A stretch of 64,000 nt of DNA from Cranoglanis bouderius (taxonomy: Eukaryota; Chordata; Actinopteri; Siluriformes; Cranoglanididae), in contig CM042565.1 of assembly GCA_023630585.1 (NCBI GenBank), forward strand, positions 9,380,013 to 9,444,012, given 5' to 3'. This document shows, in pieces, positions 1 through 51,229 of the stretch. The notes below the pieces were generated by a model. It had not been told where the DNA came from. It saw only the letters and a program-made list of their open reading frames with translations, and searched no databases. Every line of letters starts with the position of its first letter. Positions within the stretch are counted from its first letter, which is position 1. A program made the position numbers and the translations under genes.

Positions 1-77
<77 letters not shown>

Positions 78-850
78 CCTGAAATGAGGCTTAAAAGTCA
101 CCTTTTAACGTTGGTTCCTGTATTTTATTGTTTCAGACTGGTGGTATTTGGGTTTGAGTTACAGCAGTGCCATGAGCCATGCATAACTCATATTACAGAG
201 AGATATCTCAAACCTAATAATTTTGCAAAACACAGCACACAAGATAGAATGGAGGACTCCATAGTCTGATGATGTGACTCACAGAAAGTGATCTGATTAG
301 TTTCTGATGAGTTACAGTTGTCTTGTTATGGAGTGCGCATTCATGATGCATTTACACCAGCTAATAAAAGACAAAGCTACTGTATTTGTAGATCATACCA
401 CAGTGCTGTTGAATTCTTTATGCTGATTTAGGTTAGTATGAATGATCTTGTTCTGATACGTTATTATTTCTATAGTAACAAATCATCCCAGGGACTTGTA
501 TTATAGACACTCCACATAATCTAAGGCTGATTATAAATGGTTCAAAAAAAATAAATAAAATAAAATAAAATAAATAAATAAAATACAATACAATCTGAGC
601 AGTGGAGAGTTAAGTGTCTTGCTTATGGTTCTAAATATGGATCTCTGGTAGACCATAAAAGTTTCAGGAAAAAACATCAAGTCTAAATATCTCACTCTAC
701 ACACATTGAACTACTGACACCTAGGTAAAATCAGGAAAATTTACAAGGTATGAAAAATGAATCGGATTTAGGATTTCTGTGGAATAAAACCAATTATGTT
801 TGTATTTTGTACACTGTATACCGTACAAGAGATCTGTAGTGTTTAGCTGT

Positions 851-889
<39 letters not shown>

Positions 890-890
890 G
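1..890. other. camkk1 intron, left window edge
   Basis: It holds (AT)n at 1-30, (AG)n at 31-76, an A/T-rich AAATA tract at about 546-590 and (TC)n at 854-886. I looked for the preceding CaMKK exon, which should end one base into a Val codon, and saw none, so it should lie to the left. Confidence 0.6.
854..886 (+). repeat. (TC)n microsatellite forming a splice polypyrimidine tract
   Basis: An unbroken TC repeat runs into tgcag at the acceptor of the 22-nt microexon, so repeat length could alter recognition of that exon. Confidence 0.95.
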
Positions 891-37961
<37,071 letters not shown>

Positions 37962-38927
37962 GTGTATGCGCTTATCGGCCATAAGCTCCGCCCTTTACTC
38001 ATCCCTATTGTACAGGCAGACTTAAATCTTACTTTTCACATCAACACACCCTTCAAAAAAGCTATATGAACATCATGAATTCGAATTTGCAAACCGTTCA
38101 TCCATATATTTATTCCTAACTGCTTTCTAATTCTTTAATGAAGTGTCTTATTCCAAAGCCTTTTGACACTGGTGGTTTGGCCAGATCTACCTTGCTTTGT
38201 GATTGGCATATGGATACCTACCTTTTTTTTCCGGATACTGCTCCTACTCTTGCCACACCCAGTGTGCAAAGCCACACCCCCTGCCTCCTGCAATGCTGTA
38301 CAGAGGAAATCTCTTGTTTGGAGAGAAGTCTGGGATTTGAAGGAACATTCAAGAACATCCCATATCATTTTATATCTAGGCTTTGGAGATGTTTCACAGA
38401 AGCTGCTTTCTGCTTCTTCTTTTTTTTCCCTTCTCATGCTCTCAGCATCCGCCCTACTCTTCGTCCTTCATGAATCGAGATTGAAATCTTCAGTAAATTG
38501 AGATTTTTTGACTTACGATGTACGACTGAATGACAAACTTAACATTATAGCATTATTTAAAAATTGTTGATACCATGGCTGGACAGCCAGAAGATTCGGA
38601 ACTCGTTTTAGGGAACATTGCTTGAACATCTCACTAGAAACGTACACAAGCAAAAGAAGGGATGAGCAGCATATTGTATATATGTAATGTAATTTTGATG
38701 TTGTCCTGCCTTGTTATGTTTTGCATACTGTAATATTTATTGTACACATGGCCAGTTTTGGACTGCTTGCCATTTTGGTATACACACACACACACACCAA
38801 TTGAAGATTGTGTTTTTTTTATTCAGGTGGGCAAAACTCAGCCACTATGAGAGGGCTATGATATTTTCACACAAGCACACATTTCAGAATAGGGCTAACA
38901 TGCAAATGTTAGAGGGCTTCTCATTTG

Positions 38928-38961
<34 letters not shown>

Positions 38962-39837
38962 CAAATCACTAGCACATTGGATGATGGTGAATGTCGCAAA
39001 TCCTCCATTTAGACTGTAGTAACACAGAAACCATATCATGTGTCACAATGTGCTATTGTCTCCCAGAATGTGTCATCATTTACCGAGTCTCACTACTCAC
39101 AGCGGCTTATTTGTAAACGAGAGACGCTGACGAGATGTCCGACAGTTTGTCTGTAGTAAACGCATACATAAACACAATCACAGGTCACCGAGTGTTTGTG
39201 TAGAAAGCGATAGGATCTCTCTTGCCCAGTGTTGTACAATCGGAATGCAGTTATTAGCATCAAGCCCAGCACATCACCTGTTATTGAACATTAACACCTC
39301 CCCTTTGTCCTGGATTGCATTCGTACAGCATTCACACTTGTTCAGGGAAATGAAATTGCTTTAACAGGAATGGCAGCCTTCTGATAATCAAACATTTTTT
39401 AATTGACTGCCATTTAAATTGAATTTCATGCAGCAATAATTCCTTTTCTGATCAAATGAATATTGCAGTGATGTCTCTTGATGGTGCCAATCATCATAAC
39501 TGCTAATTAAACAGCGCGTATGTTTTCTCAACATGATTTGTTTTATTATAAACTGTTAGATTTCTGCATAATTAAAAGCAGCCTATTAATCCCAGTAAAT
39601 ATTATTTGGAGCAGGGGTTGTCAAGCTTACAGCAGCCAGGAACCCCTTCCAAAGTGATGATGGCAACGCCTAATCCTACTATTGAAATATTAAGCACATC
39701 AGAGCAGTGTGTAGCTGCATATTTATTTATTTAAATTTTGGCACCATTGTTAACAGCACCTTTCCTAGATTTACTAAAATTGCAGATTGAGATTCAGAAG
39801 GTTATGAGTTTGAATGTCACCTGAGAAAGACACTTAA

Positions 39838-40507
39838 AGGAAAAATCTACCATGAACAACTCACATATTAATCTTTATCATTAACATGTGATCTTTAATT
39901 TGCATCCAACATTTATTTTGTAATGGCATTCTGAGTTTACTTTTTTAGTTGACATATTGGTCTATTCTCATTTTGAATCCCTACATTACCCATGTTCGAT
40001 TGCCCACTGATAGTGGTGCCACTGAAATCTCATTTCTACCTAAAGAGAGCAATGGAACAGCGCTTTAGTCCTTTAGTCTGTCCAGCTCTTTCACCTCCTC
40101 ATCTGTACACTTTGCTCAAACAGATCAGCTTCCAAAGCTTCGACTTTAATGCTAATCCCGGCGTCAATGCCATCGTGCTTGACATCTCATAAATTCCCAA
40201 CTAGCTGAGCCGAGTGTCTTCCATAACGGAGCTGTACGCATTCTGGTGACATTTACTGTCACCACTACAGTGGATTTCTCATTAATATGACATCGAACAC
40301 AGCTGCAAAATGCTGAGTGAGAAAATAAAGTTTTTCTCTTTGTTTTTTGGGAGCTAACAGAAAATCCTTGCCGTTCACCCCCTGCTGACTTCTCAGAGGA
40401 ATTACAAACATACAGCACCAACCAACAAATTAGCACCAGAATCACTAAGCGCATCACATATATTTTGATATAAACATATTCAATGAGTTTTAGGGTGGAA
40501 TTTTCCT
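39838..40507. mobile_element. TTAA-flanked element 4
   Basis: TTAA at 39834-39837 and 40508-40511; inverted ends AGGAAAAATCTACC and GGGTGGAATTTTCCT. 670 bp, non-coding. Confidence 0.6.
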
Positions 40508-40564
40508 TTAAGCTTCAAGTGCTTGGATTGGATCCTCTTTCTATGTCACATTTGGGCCATATTC

Positions 40565-40850
40565 AGAATTAGAGACTTTGGTCCAAATGTCATGTTAATA
40601 TTCACGCAGAAAAGTTATTCATAATCAGAGACAGGTTACGGAACTGCTTATGAAGATTTTCTGTGAGGCCTACCCTTTTTTTATGCAAATTACCTGCCTT
40701 CAGGTTGCCAGGTTTTTCTTGAGCAGAAGCATCGCAGATGGGGTTTTGTAGTAGCATCTAGACCATTGCCTTTAAACACAAGCACTTGCCTATAAGCCAG
40801 GGGGAAAAAATCAGGGACAGGAAATTCAGACTGAAGAAAGAAATAGTGTT
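40565..40850 (+). repeat. Unclassified dispersed repeat, copy 2
   Basis: Related to 21425-21690 and 58165-58335 (tagtagcatctagaccattg, caggttgccaggtttttctt). Same orientation as the others. Confidence 0.65.
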
Positions 40851-42588
40851 TTTAATATGATTATACATGAATGAGATGATGGCAAGCATTGAAATAAACA
40901 TCTGATGGTCTGGGCAAGAGATAGCCAAGACAATATGGTCCTTTTGATTATAAAATCATCTGCCAAGTGAATACATGTAAAAATGGCCATTCAATTAGGC
41001 TTATTATCATATAATAACCAAACAGTGAATGTAAATACTCAGTGTAACAGTACACCAACCCCTGGAGCTTTCTGGACTCCACTTGCAGGATGTTAGATGT
41101 AGAAGAAATCCACATTATAGAAACACATTATCCATAATTACATCTTGATTTTTCCTTCTTTGCTTATGATTCATAATGGCCACCATTGCTGTTTAATGTA
41201 TAGCTGCTTGAATTTGTAACAGGACAACCTTTTGTATTCTGCCCACTGGATGTTTGATGGAGAGGTGTGAGTTTCCACGTTACCTTGACTCTTTGAAGGA
41301 CGTATTGACTCTCATGTTCCCTAACAGATGGTGTCGTTCTTGTAGTTACCCATTATCCCGACTCCTACACTCTCTCTCTCATGTCTCTCGCTTTAACTGG
41401 CATGGACAGATGCTTTACTTTATGTATGTGTGTAATTTTGTGATGTTTCGGTCATCTCTTGTGTTTGGAGGTGAAATGAACACCTATAGGAATGTAACGT
41501 GTGTGTGTGTGAGGTGTACCAACGAAAGCAGGTATGCACACACTCCAGTGGTTTTTTGGAAGCACCATATGGAAGTGTACAGTAGTCACAAATCTATTAT
41601 CAAACACAGCATGTGGGTTTTCTAAATGTAATGCACGTGTCCCCTCTTTAACGTTTACTATGCACTTGTATGTTGTTTGTATGTTGTGTACGTGACATAT
41701 GGCATGTCCATGACCTCAGTATAACATTTGAACTCGTTACAAAAGCTCTAATATCAGGTGCAGTATATTAATAACCTTGTTATGACTCAAGTATCTTATT
41801 AAACGTGGTACGACTCAAGGATAATAATAAAACCCCTTTAACACATTCTATTGTACACATATGAAAAGCTAACGTGTGTCCTGCTCTGATGTTTATTATA
41901 TTTATATAGATGCTTTATAGTGGAAAAAATTAACAGTAAATCTCTGCCATGTAGTCTCTGTTCTGGTTCAGGTCATAGGTTGCATTTGTGCAGTGCCTCA
42001 GTCACTTATCTCATACACACACAAACACATGCACGCACATGTCCCAGTGGTTGTGACACCATGAACTGTACATTCTTAGCTTATTAGTTCAGAGGAGAAA
42101 AAATTTGTGTAGTGCATGGACTCTCCATAGCTTGCACTAGGGAACACTACATTATTAAAAACCTACTTTGGGATGCTTTACATTGTTTAATTGGGGGAAA
42201 TGGCAATGTTTTTTTTTTTGTTTTTTGGGGGGGGTTTTTGGACTAGTTCAAAATTCAAAAATTCAATAGCACCTGGTCACTTTTTATGTTTGCTAGACTA
42301 AGGCTGTGTTCTAATACTGGTCTTGACACATTCATATTGACTTCCCCTTATCTTTGTGTATGATGGACTAGAGGTCAAGTGAATATTTGACAACCAGTTG
42401 GAGGGATTGATTGAGTCCCAGCTGGCATGCTAAGCCCTGTCATTTGGCCATCCCTCAAATGATCACTTTGGTCAAGTGATTAAGGCTGTAAGAGTATAAA
42501 TACAAGCATTTGAGGCGGTCCTTATGACTTTGTTAAAATTGTAGTCATTACTCACTCACACTTGTGCTGATTGTACGATGCAATGAGC

Positions 42589-42594
42589 AATAAA
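42589..42594 (+). terminator. Candidate poly(A) signal AATAAA
   Basis: AATAAA followed by T-rich text. One of several possible camkk1 3' ends; no experimental support. Confidence 0.25.
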
Positions 42595-43099
42595 ATTGTA
42601 CATTTTTAATTTTCCATTCAGAGGATGTTCATAATCCGCTCATCAATTCAAATTCACACTGACAAAATTTAAAGAGTTACGAATTTTGATTTACAAAATC
42701 AGCTGATTGCCTCTATATAAAACATTGTGTAGGTAGTTAGTAGCTAACTGATTGCATTAGGTTTAATCAGACTTTGTTGCAGGTAAGCTGTTACTCTAAT
42801 GCAGCTTGGTGAGAAGTTAAATTAGTAATGAAAGCCTCTTCAGGATTCTAACCTTTGCTGGCCTTAATGTTGCTGTTGCTGTACCCTTACTCTCTACAAT
42901 TCCATCTGCTATGATTGGTCTTCACAAATAATTGCAATTTGTTTTTGGGGTAGAGACTGCTGCTGAGTCCCTGTTTTAATCCTGGCTTCCCCAAAGGGAG
43001 TAGTGAGAGAGCATAGAAGACTCTTATGAGCAACCTTCTGAAGCCTAAAATGAGAAATAGGGCCCCCTATGGCCTGCATGTATTTTGGGTGGATATGTT

Positions 43100-43370
43100 G
43101 GCCTTCCCTATAAAATGTGCAAATTTTGGGCAGTTGTCGGTCAAGCAGCACTCTTCATAACAACCCTGCCAATTTTGAGCCAATATTGGCCCAATGTTGG
43201 CAAAGGCACACTTTTCATAACAGCTCGCCAATGTTGGGTCACTATTGGCCAATAGAGACATGGTGATGCCCCAACCTTGGCTCAGTGGTCTCAAAATTAA
43301 GTTGATCCAATGTTGGCACCCAACATAGGCACTCTGGCTAACTTTGACCCAATGTTGGCCCAATATCAGT
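43100..43370. repeat. Degenerate minisatellite-like repeat with CCAATGTTGG motifs
   Basis: Several units of ccaatgttgg and ccaatattgg, plus two longer related units (cttcataacaaccctgccaa and ttttcataacagctcgccaa), lie in about 270 bases. Confidence 0.65.
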
Positions 43371-44058
43371 TTGCTGCCTAATCATTGTAGGACCATTTTT
43401 TAAAATATAACTTTACTGTCAAACCTGTCTCATAAAGTCTTCTGTTACCTGATAGCTGAGATATCTTCATTATATTACTCTACCAGCCATTAGCAAGTCA
43501 ATCAGAATATTGGTTAATTAAAACACTACCAGTTTAGCTAGCTAATGAGCAAGCTGAATTCTCTCTACATAAGAAAAAGGACATTTCACCAGAAAACTGC
43601 TTCACCTTCATTGTGCTTTCTAACAAGGGCTATGTTTTTCATATTAAAATCCACTAAAATCCACCATATAGGCCTACGGAGACAAGGGTGTGTTGAAAAC
43701 AGTATTGGAATGCAGTGCAGGTCTTTTGGATCCAAAGCATTTATGGTTGTAAATATCTTTCTATCCTTCAGTGTGTGTAGGACGAATTTTCTGATTGATT
43801 TATCTCTAAATGAACTGCATTTTCTCATGTATAATTATCTAATTTCTCTTTGCTTGAGTGAGGGTTGTTGTCGGTTGTTACATGGATGTCTGTATTCGTG
43901 TGCATTAACCTGAATGTACTTATTATAATTGTTACAAAAAAAGCATGGCACAAAAAAAAACCTATTGAATGCAACTTGTTACCATGTACATATGTACCAA
44001 AATATATAAAGAGGCTATTTTTTGCATGCTTTTTGTACATTTAGACAAATTCAAGGAC

Positions 44059-44064
44059 AATAAA
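44059..44064 (+). terminator. Candidate poly(A) signal AATAAA with GT-rich downstream element
   Basis: AATAAA is followed within about 20 bases by tgtgaatgttttttt, a typical downstream element. If used by camkk1 the 3' UTR would be about 6.1 kb. Confidence 0.35.
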
Positions 44065-46274
44065 GAGCTCAAAACCAATGTGAATGTTTTTTTATGATGT
44101 AAGATTCCACAAATTACATAAATACATAGCATCAAACAAAATTGAGAGGTTATCACATGACCTCTGCGGCAGACGACTAGTGAATATTTAAAGTAACTAT
44201 GTAATAGGAAGCTGACAGTGGACAATATTGAATGAATTTGAATGAACAAACTGCATACATTAATTTTCAATGAGAGAATAGAAAGCCAGAACCCCCATCA
44301 CAGATAAAATGCCTTACAAAAAGTCAAGCAATACAATTCCCTTAGTTGATCAAACTGAACATCTCTGGCATAACATTGCCTCCTCATTGTTCATATTGCC
44401 TCATTTGTAAAGAAGTTAGCTTGTTGATCTTTCAGATGCACATTTTCACAGATTTATAGAAATCAGACATAATTTTCTAAACAACTGGTGTGATAAGGAT
44501 GGTTTCTGGAAACTGAGTCCGAAGACACATTAACAACCTAGCCAGTTATGTAGCTAGCTAGATAACAGTGTAATAAAACTTATTAATCACATCCTTTCTA
44601 AGACTGAAAACTATGGACTAAAAAGATTTTGATGTCTTGAGTTTAAATGGATATTTTTAAAGAAAGTTAACTGTGTTCGATACAGCAGGTGTGCTTCCTA
44701 TCAGCATTGTCAGTGTGTGAGACAAACACAAAAGAGCTATTGTCATTAATTGTCCTGTCCACTGCCCCTCCCCAACTCTTAAAGAAAATGTTCAGAGATC
44801 CAGCATGGGGCAGTGCAATTCCTTCTCCATTGGGCCTCTATCAGTGCTTGTTGTTGCACTAGGTGCAATAATAACTCTTTGGAGCTGAATTTTGCAACAG
44901 TCTCCAAGTGGGGAAATTCACACAGCTGCCATTTCTATGTCTCTAAATGAATTGACCCCTAAGTAGAATTCAGTATAGATCAAGAGGGAAGCATAGTAAT
45001 GTAACATTTAGTATTGTACAACAGTTAGTTCCGGTCCACTAATTTGATTGGACGAGCAACCTTCCAAGTGTGCTTATATTTATTATAACTGCACTGGGAT
45101 GTTTCACTTTTTGTATACTCTGCTTGCACATAAAGTTTCAATTCAAGCAACAATGCGACTGAAACAGTTACTACAGTAGAGTTAGTGACATCATCAGCGG
45201 ACATGGCAAACGATACCTTTTTCATGAATATAACTTCTGACTTAAAATATAGAAGCTCATCAGATGAAGATGAAAAGCATCTTTACAAATCACTGTGAGC
45301 TAGCTAGCCAGCTAGCTGATGGGCTATCAATAAGTGTGGCTTCTTCAGGATCTACTTCCATTCGCGGAGCAAAAATGAATTATTTTGCCATATTATGTCC
45401 AAATATTTATTTTTGATGAAAAAAAATATTGATACAGTTACTCAATATTGATTTCTTATTTATAAAACTGTTGTATAAAAGCAATATCACACTCACAATC
45501 ATGCTGTTATACTGAATATCTGCATGGCTATGATTACCTACAGCCATACCGATATTCAGTATAACTGCACACTTGCTCATACGACATTGCTTAATTGTAT
45601 CACAGTACTGTTAAATTCTGGATTCTGATTCATTTTCTATAACATGTAAGTGTTGATACAGTGATTTTTTTCTGTAAGAGGACATTTATTTAACACTTTT
45701 GGAAGGTGTCTCAAGTGTCATTGCTTTGTAACAGTAAGAGGTAAAGCTGTAACTTTAAGTTTTCTGACATGGGAAAGTCTTCAGGATAGAAGAGTTTAGA
45801 CTTTTTAAACTTAAGAGAGAAAATAAGAGAGGATGGTGAAGAAACGACAGTCTGTAACCATTATAATGAACACAATCATAGGATTTAACTTGTGGACATC
45901 CCAGTCCATACCCCACAACATTAAACATAGCTATAAATTAATTTAAAAAAAATAAAATGTCATGACGTGTTATAGGAAAATAATCAACTTTTTTTTTTTT
46001 TTTAAAACCTCATCTACTGTATGTAAGTTGGATTTAATTAAACACTGTATTTGTAATGTTTGATATGGTTCGGCCCTTGCCTTTGAGACCAGGATAGGTT
46101 CCGGATTCACCGTAAAGCTGTTAAAGTGAGTGTATGTAAAATTGTAAAATGTGTTTAAAAAAAACAAAACTTGCTTGTAATGTAGTTTGCTTAAAGAAGT
46201 ATAAAACAGAAATGACCTTCACCTTCAGAAATCACTGACAAAAATTAGGGCTAAAACTTGTGTAGTGTGCACTA

Positions 46275-46437
46275 CAGAGTGTCCAAAAAGTCAGGGACCA
46301 GTGACATTAAATCTACACATACTTTACAATATATGCTTTACATGTTCACCTTTAAGCTCTACACATTAAGCTCTATGTGGACCGACATACTTGCTCAACA
46401 TATTCATATTGATTATTATGACTTTTCAGACACCCTG
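46275..46437. mobile_element. Mariner-like MITE, 163 bp
   Basis: Ends cagagtgtccaaaaagtc and gacttttcagacaccctg are inverted and flanked by TA. Non-coding. Confidence 0.75.
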
Positions 46438-48532
46438 TATTTATTTAAATTCATTTTGCGATCTTCAGAAGGCAAGAGGAGTGATGTTTTTATGAAGTTC
46501 TGGTATGTGTGTGTGTGTGTTGGTTCATTAGCAGGTCTCAGGCAGATCAGGCATTCCTCCTAGTCCAGTGCTGTGAGCTCAGTATATGTGTATTTTTTCC
46601 AGACTTTCAGTGCACATCGGCTGTTGTCAAATGCCTCGCTTCATGTTTCTTTTGTTGCCTCCTATGCAAAAGGAAAAGCAAAATTACCATGACGATAATG
46701 ATATGTGAAATTAGCTTGTTTTCGTAGTTGTCAACCCATTTGCATAATGTGTGCTACCTTTGCTTGGTCCATCTTCACTGATTCCACCGATTCCGTTTCC
46801 TGTGGAGCAGCAGAAATGAGCTTTTATTTTCACAAGCACACAGTCATTTTGAAAACCAGCATGCGCTGAACACCAAGAGCTGAAAGAGTGTGATATTGCA
46901 CAGAGCAGACATTGGGGGATTTGAATGCTAGACGCTTTACAAGAATTTGCATTTGAGTTTTTATTTCCCAGAAAGTCTTGTTCATGATTTCCAAGTTTAA
47001 AAAAAGGAAAACATGATCATTACTCTCTCTCGCTCTCGCTCTAGCTCTCTTCATCACTCCTGTTGTTTACACTTCCTCTGTCTCTCTTGCTTTTTCCTCT
47101 GTCTTTCCGTCTCTCTCTCTTTCCTCAGTAGAGGTGCTCAGAGTTCTGCAGGTTAACTTGATCTTTCACTGTTCTCTTTGAGAACGATGGGTTCTGTCAG
47201 CGCACTGTTGCTGTGGTAACTGTTGCTTGGGGGTTTCCAAGGAAGCCTCTGTGTTACTTGTCCTAGAGGCTAAAGAAAGTATTTCTGTCTACATGCACAC
47301 TCACACAGACAAAAATAACGCCTACATTCATAACAACATATTAGATGTTAATTCATAAATAATGCACATATAAGTGGTGTGGATATTTGGCAACATTAAT
47401 AGGTCAATTAGGGTTCTCATATTTGTACCTTATAGGTACTATCTGTAAGTGCGTAGGATGTTTTTTTTTTTTTTTTTTTTTTTTTTGTTGTTATTAAAAA
47501 TGAGCAAAGAATATGAAGCTCAGGAGCTGATGTGAGTTGCCCTGACAATCCATTAATAGTAATTCACATCAAACGTCATCATGCCAAACTTTGGGCATTA
47601 AAGAAGTATGAATTGCAGAAGCTGGCAGGAGCAACAGCCAATCAGTAGAGAGAGAGAGTGTATGCACACAAATGGCGTGAGAAAAAGACTCTGACTTTAT
47701 ACTGTAAGAGGAATTTAGGATTAATGGAGTTTTAGTGTATTTTTGTTGAATAAGACATTTGTTCTCTAATTTTGTCAAAAGTTAGAGAATGATTTATCCT
47801 CATTAGCTCTTTAACTCGAGCTCTTTTCAGTTATTTCCATAACACATACTATAAAGTCAAACATACTATAAGTGTGTTGAAAGGATTTTCCATATTAGTA
47901 TATTATGAATAGGAGTACTGGGATACAGCAGTTATTCTTAAGTATCCTGGTGAAATTATCCACATTGTGCACTTTTTTTTTTTTAACTGGAGGATGAAAT
48001 ACCAAAATCCTACATCCTGTAGCTTTACTGTTTCTGTAATGATTGTAAAATGATGGTAACACTCTAATTTTGACTATTATAAAAAGAGAAAGTAACTGCT
48101 CTTAATATATGTATTCAGTACATACTGTAGCTCTATTTTGCAGCACAAGCTCGAATATACTGGCATGTTCTGTCAGATATGAAAATGGTTATTACACAGT
48201 TATTAGACAGTTGAAGTCATTAACACTAAAATAACAGCCTGACAAAGTTCGGGGCATTAAAGGAGACAAGCAAATGGTGTGTAAACAGGATGATTAGCTA
48301 CAAGTTTCAATTCTAATTGTTTCAAAAACTATTAAAATGTTAACACATAACAATGAAGACACACTGATTTCTAGAAACAGTAGTTATTAAAGAGAAGCAG
48401 GTAAAACTTACAATATAACGTAACCCACTATACTATAGTGTATACATTTAAACTGACAGAAGTTGATGAGTTGCCCTCTTAACTCATCAATTTAGCTGAT
48501 GGGCACGTAATACACAATACACACACATACAA

Positions 48533-48990
48533 CATATGGCCAAAAGTATGTGGACACCTGACTATCATAGTATGTGGGTCTTCCCCAAACTGTTGCCCCT
48601 ATGTTGGAAGCGTACAGTTGTCTAGAATGTACTGTTCCAGCATGACAATGCTCATGTGCACAATACAAGATGAAGAGTTGACAAACTTGAGTGTCCTGCA
48701 CAGAGTCCTGACCTCAACCCTACTGAACACTTTTGGGATGAAATGAAATGTCAACTGCTAGACAGGTCTTCTCACTCAACATTAGTGCCTGACCTCACTA
48801 ACCTCACTAACTACTTTTGTTAGTGAGCCACACTCCAAAATCTAGTGGAAATCCTTTCCAGAACAGTGGAGATTTTTATAGCAGGATACGGGACCAACTC
48901 CATATTAATGCCCATGGTTTTGAATTGGGATGTTCAACAAGTGCAAATGGGTGTGATGGTCAACTATCCCAATACTTTTGGCTATTTACA
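48533..48990 (+). mobile_element. Tc1-like remnant, family E copy 1
   Basis: Begins tggccaaaagtatgtggaca and ends atacttttggctatttacag. Inside, decayed plus-strand transposase text (catgacaatgctcatgtgca; cctgacctcaaccctactga) corresponds to the Tc1 HDNAxxH and PDLNPxE regions. Much shortened. Confidence 0.75.
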
Positions 48991-49158
48991 GTAGTATACA
49001 GTATACAAACAAACCATCCAGCCATCCGGAGCATGGCTGTTTCTGACTCTTTCAGGACCCAAAGCAACAGCCTACTTGTGCTCCCCCAAACCCAATTGTA
49101 CCACTCAAGGTATCACTGCACCTTATTGGCAAAAATACCTGTATATTATTACAATATA

Positions 49159-50513
49159 CATTGCCCTCCACTAATATTGGCACTCTTGGTAAATATGAGC
49201 AAAGAAGGCTGTGAAAAATTGTCTTTATTGTTTAACCTTTTGATCTTTTGTTAAAAAAATCACAAAAATACTCTCCTCTCATGGATATCAAACAATTGCA
49301 AAAAAAAAAAACAGGTTTATCCAAAAAATATACATATTTTTTGTTAAATATAGTTGTGCCAGCAATGCATGGCAAGGGATCTGAGACCATTCCTCCATAT
49401 GGAATCTCTCCAGATCCTTCAAATTTCGAGGTCCATGCTGGTGGACTCTCCTCTTCAGTTCACCCCACACGTTTTCTATGGGTTTCAAGTCAGGGGACTG
49501 GGATGGCCATGGCAGGACCTCGATTTTGTGGTCAGTAAACCATTTTTGTGTTGATTTTGATGTATGTTTTGGATCATTGTCCTGCTGGAAGATCCAACCA
49601 CGGCCCATTTTAAGTTTTCTGGCAGAGGCAGTCAGGTTTTCACTTAATATGTTGATCTTTGAAGCCATGATTCCATGTATCCTAACAAATTGTCCAGGTC
49701 CTCTGGCAGAAAAACAGCCCCAAAACATTAAAGAACCACCACCATATTTAACCGTGGGCATGAGGTACTTTTCCATATGGATACCTCTCTTTGTGTGCCA
49801 CCACCTCTGGTGTTTATTGCCAAAAAGCTCTATTTTGGTTTCATTTGACCATAGAACCCGATCCCATTTAAAGTTCCAGTAGTGTCTGGCAAACTGAAGA
49901 TGCTTTTTTGGATGAGAGTAGAGGCTTTTTTCTTGAAACCCTTCCAAACAATTTGTGGTGATGTAGGTGACTTCGGATTGTAGTTTTGGAGACTTTCTGA
50001 CCTCAAGACGCAACTAACTTCTGCAATTCTCCAGCTGTGATCCTTGGAGATTTTTTGGCCACTCGAACCATCCTCTTCACAGTGCGTTGAGACAATATAG
50101 ACACACGTCCAATTCCAGGTTGATTCATAACATTTCCAGTTGACTTAATTATTGCCCTGATGGTGGAAATGGGCATTTTCAAACAGGAAATCATGGTTGA
50201 ACAATTTCCTGTTCCTAGTCACTCAGGTGTACTAAAAAATGTAAAATATCAATGGGAATATACTTCAAATATATTTTTCTCATATGAATTCATAGGGGTA
50301 CCAATAATTGTGGCACACATATATTTAACAAATTTTTTTTAAATATATAAACCTGTGTTGTGTTTGCAATTGTTTGATATCCATGAGTGCAGAGTATTTT
50401 TGTAATTTTTTTTTTAAAAAACAAAATATCCAAAGGTTAAACAATAAAGACAAATTTTCACAGCCTTCTTTACTCATATTTACCAAGGGTGCCAATATTA
50501 GTGGAGGGCACTG
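49159..50513 (-). mobile_element. Tc1-like transposon, family A copy 3
   Basis: Both TIRs are present with flanking TA. Minus-strand transposase runs from about 50190 to 49330 in two main open parts: the N-terminal ISTIRAIIKSTGN..SQRTVKRMV, then KSPKLQSEVTYITT to PCHALLAQL. The first catalytic Asp is Asn (LWSNETKIE); QQDNDPKHT and PIENVWGE are intact. Breaks: shortened HTH region and a stop at about 50005. 1355 bp. Confidence 0.92.
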
Positions 50514-51229
50514 TATTAATAAATCCTTGTGAACCCTAAATGACTGCTTATACTACTTTTAGCTAGAAACGGCCCTTATCCAGAGATACTTTAATGCGAT
50601 TTAAAACCATCTTACAGCTTAAAAGCTGTAAAAGCATCTTACAGCTTAATTAGCATTAAATATGTTACGTACACCACTCAGACACATAAAGTGGCTCATG
50701 TGAATGTGCAGAGCTATTAAATGTGTTTGCTTGAGAGTGGCATTTCTAAACTTTTGGGGGGAAAAACACATTATACAATTACCATCAGCATTTCCATCTC
50801 AGCAAATCCTTTACAGTATTATATGCTCCTATGATAGTACACCATTTTATTCTACCTAATATAATCAGCTTACACTTTAGAGTATCTTACTGTGCATGCA
50901 GTCTTTATCACTGTTTAAAATCAGCCATTTCACCGGATTGGCAGATATAAATCTGCTGAGCTCATAAGCTCAGACAGATCCTCACTTTGTTCATGTTCAC
51001 GATTGCAACATAATATATAATATAATATTTATTATCTTTACATAGGAAAAAGATTATATTAAAAAAAAAAAAACCATTAAGACCAGAACAGTTACTAACC
51101 TCATCATGAGGTGGGCTTCAACCATTTACATTACATCCTTTAGAGGATCCATCTGGTTGCTTTGGTTTCCATTTAACCAGCGCACTGTCATGTCCTCTGA
51201 CCATGTTCCACAGGCATTCAAATATTCCA

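Noticed and set aside
84..269. 61-codon open frame near the left edge as an earlier camkk1 exon
   Set aside because: It does not match CaMKK sequence, and phase would not fit the microexon.
43545..43913. 122-codon open frame on the plus strand
   Set aside because: No domain, no splice or codon pattern of a gene; composition like AT-rich non-coding DNA. It may be UTR.
47459..47486. Long T tract as a transcription terminator
   Set aside because: A homopolymer in eukaryotic intergenic DNA with no gene ending next to it.
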